Source: Trichaptum fuscoviolaceum
Taxonomy: Eukaryota; Basidiomycota; Agaricomycetes; Hymenochaetales; Trichaptaceae
Direction of reading: 5' to 3'
DNA length: 64,000 nucleotides
Assembly (NCBI GenBank): GCA_910574455.1
Contig: CAJSYZ010000006.1
Span: 2,656,156-2,720,155 of the forward strand
Positions 56,622 through 64,000 of the stretch are shown one piece after another. Both the position numbers and the translations under genes were made by a program. The notes beneath the pieces were generated by a model. That model was not told the origin of the DNA. It did not search any database and was given only the letters and a program-made list of their open reading frames with translations. Position 1 is the first letter of the stretch, and every line of letters starts with the position of its first letter.

Positions 56622-56899
56622 CTTGATATGGATTAGTGAGCTTGAACAGACAGAAGAAGTGGAACTGGCAGAAGAAAGCAGCACTTACTGCGCAAAGCAG
56701 AGGGTCGCCGTTCATGATGGTCGACATGGGCGTTCCTCAGTGAGAGGGCTTTAGACTGACGGCCCTCGATTTCATCACTCATTCACGCCAGATTGTGCCT
56801 TGAATTTCCTTTTATATGCAAAACTCCCACGATTTCTGAAAAAGTACGCTAGTCCACGACCCCCTCGCAGTACATTCTGGTGATGTCGCGCGGTCGGCC

Positions 56900-57058
56900 A
56901 TGGCCTCCTTGCGCGAAGATTGTCTGTCTACTGACTACGGGCGCGCGCCGGCGCAAGTCGGCTCTCGTCGCCGCAAAGACCATGTCGACTCCGTTCTTGA
57001 GCGCATTACGCCGCTAGCTACTGACTGCCGGCTCAAGCCGTGTCGACTCCGTTCTTGA
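56900..57058 (+). CDS. divergent frame MASLREDCLSTDYG, unit 5
   Basis: Identical to unit 4. Confidence 0.42.
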   Translation: MASLREDCLSTDYGRAPAQVGSRRRKDHVDSVLERITPLATDCRLKPCRLRS

Positions 57059-57134
57059 CAGGCGCGTTCCGTAACAGCAATCGGTAAGTAAGTCTTCCTT
57101 TGCACCCATATCGAAGCCAACTCACATTTCACAG

Positions 57135-57626
57135 ATGCAAAGCACATCTCGCCGCCGCAAAGACCATGTCGACTCCGTTCTCGACAGTAGTCAAGCCAAC
57201 GCCCTTTTAGGCGCCAGCGAAGCGCCCAGCACGTCGAGCAACGGCACCTGTATTACAACTTTAAATCCATCAGTAAGTCTTCTTTTCTGTTCATAACTAA
57301 GACTACTCACCAGTCCCTTGCGCAGCTAGCCGCAGCAGCACCTCGCTCGTTCGACAGCGGGGAACACACCAAAAAATTGCAAAACAAAATGTGAGTGAAT
57401 ATCTCTGCTGTGTATTCAAAAGAAGGTACTCACAATTAGTCCGTGCTGCTCGCTCTCCTTCTTCGCCTCAGAGGAACAACGCAAACATCTTGCGGCGGTC
57501 TTGACCCGTCTTAGACGCCCGCAAAGCGTCATCAAAGCGCCGGGCGCTCAACGCCGAATGGCTGGCATTTCCGCCTCTGCTTCGAGCTCACGGGTCGACA
57601 GCCTGTGTATAGAATCAATACTCTGA
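57135..57626 (+). CDS. three-exon unknown protein, unit 5
   Basis: Identical exon structure to 47395-47886: 57135-57272, 57314-57390, 57440-57626. Confidence 0.5.
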
Positions 57627-58371
57627 GAGGTATAAGTGAGGAATGGTTCGGTGGAAGCAACCAGTGAAGACTGGAGAGCGACGGCCTCGCGAAGATTTGA
57701 TGCTCGACCGCCCAGACGACAATCGAAAGAGGTGAGTACTGGCCATGTCTGAAGGCACAGTCCGCCACGCCTGCTTGATGAAAATGTAAGTAAATATCAC
57801 ATCTGTGTATTCAAAGGAAGGTACTCACAATGTCAAACTTTGCCGCAGACAAACAATGCAATCATCTTCCGGCGGTATTGACGCATTTTAGACACCCACG
57901 AAAGCGCCGACCACCGTTTGCCCGCAAGAATTCTGTCGACAGTGCGTGAGGGACAATAGCTTGTCTGCGAACAGCAACAGAGCCGCGCCGGTTGCTTCTG
58001 GCTCGTGTCGGCACATCTAGACGGTAGCACAGTAAAGACAATGGAAACAGGTGAGTACATGGTCATGGATCAGTGAGGTATGACAGACTTACTATACGAG
58101 ACGTCGACCAAGGACACACAACATTGGGGGAGCAGCATAGCGGCATAAGGAAAGTCTGGCGCGTCGATTCTCCACCTTCCAGCATTTAAACCGATTTCCG
58201 TGGTCTGTGCACCGTGCGATGGTGCTGAAGCGACGCGTAGTGATTTCTATTGTCGTGCATGCCTTTCTTACGCGCAACTTCTTTCGGTTTCCGCGCGCAA
58301 ACACGCATCTTCTCCCGGTGTCCGCACACCGCTTCAACCCCGCCCTCACTGGTCCTCCCGAGCGCACCGCT

Positions 58372-59053
58372 GGTGAGCTCGCTCGCCCGCTTTCGATACA
58401 TACATATATTGCTATGTTGGCTTCAAAATATTGTATTATAATAAGACACATGAAGAAATCAATGATGGGCTCGAAGCAGATACATCTTGTTGTACGTCTA
58501 CCAATGCTTGGCGCCGCTTAGCATTGCGTCTGGCATCCGAATAGCTCTTAAACACACTTTCAATGGCTGTCCCGAGCGCACCGTTGGTGAGCTCGCTCAC
58601 CCGCGTTCGATACATACATATATTGCTATCTTGACTTTGAATAAAACATATACAGCAAGAACATAGGTCTGCTCGAGTGACAGCCTTCCCTCTACCACTG
58701 TGTAGCATCAGATCTACCCGGTGAGTCTGCTCGCCGGAATTCAATACATACATACATTGTCATTCTAAATTCACTTCTCGAAGCCTCCCTATTCCCACCG
58801 CCGCTTACCTCTCCTCCCGCAACTCCGCTCGCCGGAAATCGATACATACATATATTGTCATTCTCTTACGTCTCTGCACCGCCGCATGGATTCCCTCCGC
58901 TCGTCGGGAGTCGAAACATACATATATTATCGTTCTAAATATTTGACCTTGCTCTGCGGGCGAAATTCCATATATACATTGTCATATCTCACGGGGACTC
59001 AATACATAGCTACATTGCACTCGGCGGAAGAAATTCTATATATACATTGTCAT
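58372..59053. repeat. palindrome + ATACATACATA motif field, unit 5
   Basis: As unit 4. Confidence 0.7.
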
Positions 59054-59112
59054 TCCAGATCTCTCCATGCAGGGCTACTGATGCGTGAGTTAACCGCTTC
59101 GGGTGTGTGCAA

Positions 59113-59298
59113 ATGCCAGTGAATGGCTTCGCTAAGATATTCGGCTTCTATCTGTTCCCGAACCTCTCGCAGCCTCAGAAAGCTAAAATAGCCGAATGCA
59201 CATGGAAGCCAGTCGGCGGAGAAAGAGACATAGCTGCATTTGCATATTGGATTTGCTCTAGATGCTTCCCAGATGCTGTGCAGCCCGGCTGTGCGTAA
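59113..59298 (+). CDS. conserved 61-residue frame MPVNGFAKIFGF, unit 5
   Basis: As unit 4. Confidence 0.4.
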   Translation: MPVNGFAKIFGFYLFPNLSQPQKAKIAECTWKPVGGERDIAAFAYWICSRCFPDAVQPGCA

Positions 59299-59596
59299 CT
59301 ATGAGAATAGAATTTAGACTAGACGTAGCTAGTAGCTGGCAGAGGTAAAAACATACCTATGTTGTATTTCCATGCATTATCATTGACTCTCTCTCTGGTC
59401 TTGAAGACTGATCTATAGTACCCTGCCACCTCGAAGCTGCTCGCCGGAAGAATTTACATATATACATTGTGATGCTGGAGTTTGCGGCGAAGACGGCGTT
59501 GAAAATGGGCACAGAGGGCTGATTACGTAAGCAGCGCAAGAAGAGACCCGCAGACCTTCGATCAACGCTTTGCTCGTTTCCACCACCACCACATAC

Positions 59597-60007
59597 ATGC
59601 ATTGCTTTCTCTTTTGTCTCTGTGTCTCAATATACGTTCTAGGCAGTATATTCAAGGGTTTCTGGTCCGATTCAAGTCGTTTCTGGCTGCAGATGGTGTT
59701 TGCAGGTTCAAGATATGTCTGCACACCCGAATGCGATCAATCGCCATCGGGGCTTCATCTGGATGGTCTTGCCGTGAAATCTAGGCGATATCTCACCCTG
59801 AGTGACAGGAGACAACATCTACTACCTCCGATTGGCGTCCCCGGCGGGCGCAGAGCTGTCAATCGCGTAACAAGACCTGGGAATGATTTCTGGTATTCTC
59901 GCAGTTGCTTGCATGTCTGGACTGCATTTCAACATATTTTATGCTCACAAAGCAGTGATTTAAGACTTCTAGAAGATATACTAAGTGATCTGCACTGTCT
60001 GGCATAG
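59597..60007 (+). CDS. conserved 136-residue frame, unit 5
   Basis: As unit 4. Confidence 0.4.
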   Translation: MHCFLFCLCVSIYVLGSIFKGFWSDSSRFWLQMVFAGSRYVCTPECDQSPSGLHLDGLAVKSRRYLTLSDRRQHLLPPIGVPGGRRAVNRVTRPGNDFWYSRSCLHVWTAFQHILCSQSSDLRLLEDILSDLHCLA

Positions 60008-60023
60008 GTTTGCTGTGGCGAAG

Positions 60024-60269
60024 ATGACCACGGACATGCAATTAAACCCGGGAGGTTATCCGCTGCTTCTCTGCAGAGAAGCGGGCGCAATCAAAAACGT
60101 AAGATATCTCTGCACTTCTATTTCTTCTAAAACACTAACTCAATTTCGCTTCACATAGTTAGCCGAAGCACGGTCACACTCTGCAACTCCGTCTGCCCAT
60201 TTGCTTGCAATGCTCCTCACTGTTGACAGTGAGCTCAGATACATGTTTATGTGTGCTTCATTGTCTTGA
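60024..60269 (+). CDS. two-exon unknown protein MTTDMQLNPGG, unit 5
   Basis: As unit 4. Confidence 0.42.
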
Positions 60270-60364
60270 GGCTATGTAAGTGTGAGCTGGTCAGCGGGCA
60301 ATTCAGAAACTTAAGGTACGTACACATTCTTCTCGGAAGCTTGCTAACCGAAGTTCAGGCTCGC

Positions 60365-60514
60365 ATGGCTAATTGGCGGAAGTATTCCGGGCCCGCTCAT
60401 CTGGAACTGTCTCCTATTTCAATTCTCGGATATGTTCTCCGTGTTATGGCGCTCGGGACCTTCAGGCAGTTCACGCAAATGCCAGGCTTCGAAGACGTCA
60501 AAAATAGCCGATAA
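60365..60514 (+). CDS. conserved frame MANWRKYSGPAHLE, unit 5
   Basis: As unit 4. Confidence 0.38.
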   Translation: MANWRKYSGPAHLELSPISILGYVLRVMALGTFRQFTQMPGFEDVKNSR

Positions 60515-61647
60515 TCATTGTACAATAGAAGCCCTTTCTTGCCCATTTGCAGCTGGTTGGCAGAAACAAAGCTATAGCTACTTTAAGACTTTAAGGTTGG
60601 CTTCTAGCTGCTGGAGAATTTATTGATCGAGGTTGCGGGGGAGAAGGCGCAGAAAATGGGCGCAGAACGTGATTACGTAAGCAACGCCAAATGAGTCACG
60701 TAGACCGCCGCCGTTCACCTGTTTCTTTCGTCTCCACCACCACCACATACATGAAATGCATACTTCTTGCTCTCGAAAGGCCTATATACATTCTGAACAT
60801 CGAAATCAACTGTCCTTCACCCAATTCATGCTTTCTCTGGCTGTTTACAGTGTGCACAAACTCGGGACAGATCTGCAGTGCCGAGTTCGATCTAACGACA
60901 TCTCTGCTAGATCTACTCACTCCTGCCGAACAAATCTAAGCGATACAAGTCCCTGGGCTACGGGAGGCTATATAGAATACTTCCGATCCGCGTCCCTGGC
61001 GGGCGCCGAGCCCGCCATCCCTTATCACTGCTGTGTCTTGTTCTCGGGGCCGTTTGCCTCTGAGGACTGCTTTGCTACTTGTGATACCTTGCTATGACTA
61101 TTCTAAGAACTATATCTGCTGTGCTCTGCGCTTTCAGAACTGAAGCGCCAGCGAAGGTCCGTAACCTCAATTGATTCCAGATTTTCGGCGGGATGCAACT
61201 TTCCCTTCCTTCTTGCGGCGATGGAGCGCGAAAGAATCCTGAAATGTGAGAATTTCAATGTTCTTTCGATTTCTTCTCGACTCTAATTCAATCCAGGTCT
61301 CGCTTAGTCGGCAAGGAATGACAGGCGCTCTCCAGAAGGCCGCTAAACCTCTTGTACATGTAAGTTGTGTCTATAGCCATTGTAATTTGCGGAACAGCTA
61401 TCTGCACTGGCATTGGCGCACGACTGAAAAAACCATATGACCAACATATTCTGTACAACTGAATTGCATGCTCGCGTAGGTGAGCTGTGGAAGAATTCCA
61501 GATCTACTCTGTCCGTGTAGTTCTTTGGTAGCAATATCCTTAACTGTGTTCAACTGCTCTCTGGCCCTCTGGTGCTGCTCTCGCAATGCACCACTGCAGC
61601 TGTTTGCGAAGTCCGGCCTCACAATTGAGCTCAAGAGCAATATCTGC

Positions 61648-61883
61648 ATGTCTCCGGGTCGTTCAAAACATACGGGAGGACGGGGAGGTAGAGCCGCAAG
61701 TACGTGTAATCGGACTTCGGGCGACTCGCGTAAGTGTCTCCCTTGAAACACGTAGCTGTCCAGGAATTTTCACCTTTCATTCCAGAACACCCGGGCGCCT
61801 CGGCGCACCGTGTCCATGGGAAGAAAGTCCCGCTTGGCGGGGCTCTGACCAGCTTAAAAGGGGAGAACCAGCCGTCGTCCTAA
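61648..61883 (+). CDS. two-exon small basic protein MSPGRSKHTGG, unit 5
   Basis: As unit 4. Confidence 0.42.
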
Positions 61884-63662
61884 CCCCCAAGTACCGTGCG
61901 CACGGGCCCCTCGCTATGCTTGACTTTATCCCTGTCTGCTTTGCTCTCTACACTCACGGACTTCTGGACCGGGACCGCGCAACTGCGAGTTGGCAGGCTA
62001 GATGACGTCCTAGACCTGTCGACTCAAAGGCAATCTTTGTAGGTTTATTTCCTTATTCTGTCACATTGATCTGACTTCGGTTTTACTCTGCGAGGTCTAT
62101 GGGCCCTAGGCCATTGCTTTGGTCTCGTCTCATGGTCCTATTACGGGCCTCGGTGAGTCGCTTGCTTCGTTCTGGCAATACATTGCTGATGTGTATTCAG
62201 TTTGTGCTGTCCCTCTTGGTCTTCGGACTGGTATGTGATTCTCTGTTTGTTTTAGGCCCGTCTAACATTATATTCAGATCTCATTTGACTGTTGGGTTGT
62301 TGGATATCACATACTTGGGCTGTCGGAATATTATTTGGGTTGTCGGCTTTACCTTGCGTGCCAGTCCTTCAACGGCATTTGTGGTCCTCTCACGGGCCTC
62401 GGTGAGTTGCTTCCTTCGTTCTGGCATTACATTGCTGACGTCTATTTAGTTTGTGCTGTCCCTCTTTGTCTTCGGACTGCATCTTATTTTATCTTCAGAT
62501 TTAATTTGGTGTATTTGGGCTGTGGGATAATGAAACTTGGGCTTGCGGAATAAGATTTGGGTCGTTGTAATATGTTAACATGTATTTAATTGGTGTGTAC
62601 ATAATTCTGTCGCTTGTGCAATGTCTTACGCCCTTCACTAGGTTCCCGGATCTATTTGCGGCTTCTTGGTACGTGACTGTCTCTCCTTGTCGTTCGTTCT
62701 GATTCGTTCCTTTATAGCTGCGTCACACCACCCTTCCCCTTCCTAGACCGCTTTGACATAGCACAGAGGGAGAGCTGATCGGCTCCCTCTGTGACGTGCC
62801 AAAGGGGCCTCTCGCCTCTCTCTAGCTTTCCGCCTTTGAGGACCTTCAATTTGGCTATTAGACGAACACAGAAGGGGAAATTATGGTTGTGTAGGTACCG
62901 AAATTATGATCCTATGTTGTAAACCGTGACTGACTTCTTTTCCGAGGTTGGACTGCATTCTTTTCTTTTAGGTAAGTTATATCTTATACGTCGATCTAAT
63001 TCATTTACTAACTCGAACCAATTCTATATCATATCTAGGTCGAGGCCTTCGGGCCGTGAGGTAAGATATGTCTTCTTCGTCGTTCAACTCATTTACTAAT
63101 TCTGTCTCATACCTAGATTCATTTCAAGTTTCGTAAATAGCTCATTATCATGTACATAATGAGTCTGCATTAATAGATAATTTGTTTTTGACTCTACCTC
63201 TACTGCGTGAATGCATTTGTCTTCGACTTGAGTAGCAACAAAATATTCCCACGGTGCAAAGTGACGCAGTGTCGCAAGCCTTGAAGTGTCGCAGCCGTTC
63301 ACCTCTTTCCTCACCGCGGAATGACCTTCTGGGACTGTGCTCTACAATGCTAGCTTGACTTCTTACACTGGTTTCTCTCTTTCAACTGAGATTTGTGCTT
63401 GCAATTGCACATCAAGTACACACTCGAGCAACAGCAAACCGTCGGACACACGGACTTGCCATGGGCTGTCCTCGAAGGAGTGCAGCGCAAGTGCACTGAA
63501 GAGACTGGCGGGCGAGAAGGAACTATGACTGCACAGTCTGGACACCGAGAAGGCGGGTCTGGGTGCCAGTTGTGGCCAGGTGTCAATTACAGCTGTGATA
63601 ATATTCTCAGAAACGGACGTCCTCAGCACTCAGTACTCCCGCCTCACTCAGCTGTAAAAGCC

Positions 63663-64000
63663 ATGACTGAGTTCAAAAAGCTGCCCACCCGTCGCTTGGG
63701 CACTAATGGACCTGAGGTCAGCGCAATTGGTCTCGGAACAATGGGTACGTCTCTCCACACGTCAATGCGTAAGAGCTAACTGCAACATCTTTGCACGGTC
63801 AGGTATTGGTGCATTCTACGGAAAGACCGACGATGAAGCTGCGTACAAAGCCCTCACTTACTCTGCAGACCGCGGGATGACCTTCTGGGACTGTGCAGAT
63901 ATCTACGGAACAAGTAAGATACAATCTAAATCATCCAGGAATGATAATTAGACGAAGCTGACGCACCCTCTCCAGCCGAATTGACACTCGCCAAGTGGTT
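63663..64000 (+). pseudogene. aldo/keto reductase relic, unit 5, cut by window end
   Basis: MTEFKKLPTRRLGTNGPE, second exon to IYGT, and the start of the third (ELTLAKW) before the sequence stops. Confidence 0.78.

Larger units (their letters stand above)
54888..64000 (+). repeat. tandem array unit 5 (partial, at least 9.11 kb)
   Basis: Runs off the window inside the aldo/keto reductase relic. Differences from unit 4 found by eye are few: C to T at 56541, one A added near 57901, TCTAGG to TCTCTCTGG near 59390, one C fewer near 62365, one C more near 63455. Confidence 0.9.

Noticed and set aside
16458..64000. Ribosomal DNA array (similar unit length)
   Set aside because: No 18S, 5.8S, 28S or 5S sequence; units carry protein genes.

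Overview
This window looks like nuclear DNA of a basidiomycete fungus, most probably an agaricomycete. Introns are 41-67 bp (one of 115 bp) with GT(A/G)AG starts, CTAAY-like branch sites and YAG ends. The recognisable proteins (alpha-1,3-glucan synthase, TFIIF alpha, BUD13, aldo/keto reductases, GOLPH3/Vps74 and a Mug135-like coiled-coil family) fit that group. The assignment is by reading, not by a search. I see no rRNA, tRNA or CRISPR.

Left part, 1-16457. It opens in a decayed alpha-1,3-glucan synthase (1-2880) followed head to tail by a decayed TFIIF alpha gene (2900-4732); both carry several stops and frameshifts. A tetranucleotide tract, a hairpin MITE and a 687-bp foldback element with a 9-bp target duplication fill 4787-5860. 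The element ends 52 bp before the start codon of an intact BUD13 gene (5913-6936). Next comes a cluster of Mug135-like paralogs (8078, 9775, 13714, about 16142). Two of these lie in a 1-kb dispersed duplication. The cluster is interrupted by a minus-strand aldo/keto reductase (10790-12060) with one single-base frameshift, and by two more short elements (14938-15058 and 15064-15689).

Right part, 16458-64000. This is a head-to-tail tandem array of five units of about 9.56, 9.56, 9.58, 9.74 and at least 9.11 kb; the last runs off the window. Every unit has the same order: the 3' exons of a Mug135-like gene; a complete minus-strand GOLPH3/Vps74 (GPP34) gene with a TATA box; a divergent plus-strand region coding a small unknown protein; a field of repeated palindrome plus ATACATACATA motifs; several small conserved plus-strand frames, some split by introns whose phases agree; a duplicated 95-bp segment; a hairpin with compensatory changes; two homologous introns around a 22-nt exon; and an aldo/keto reductase pseudogene. 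Junctions between units fall inside Mug135-like sequence, which suggests unequal exchange between paralogs started the array. Units 4 and 5 are nearly identical. Units 1 and 3 resemble each other in several stretches where units 2, 4 and 5 share another version, so the array is a mosaic.

Functionally, the only clearly intact known genes are BUD13 (splicing/RES complex) and the five GPP34 copies (Golgi PI4P effector that retains glycosyltransferases). The array therefore multiplies a Golgi glycosylation factor together with a set of unrecognised small genes.
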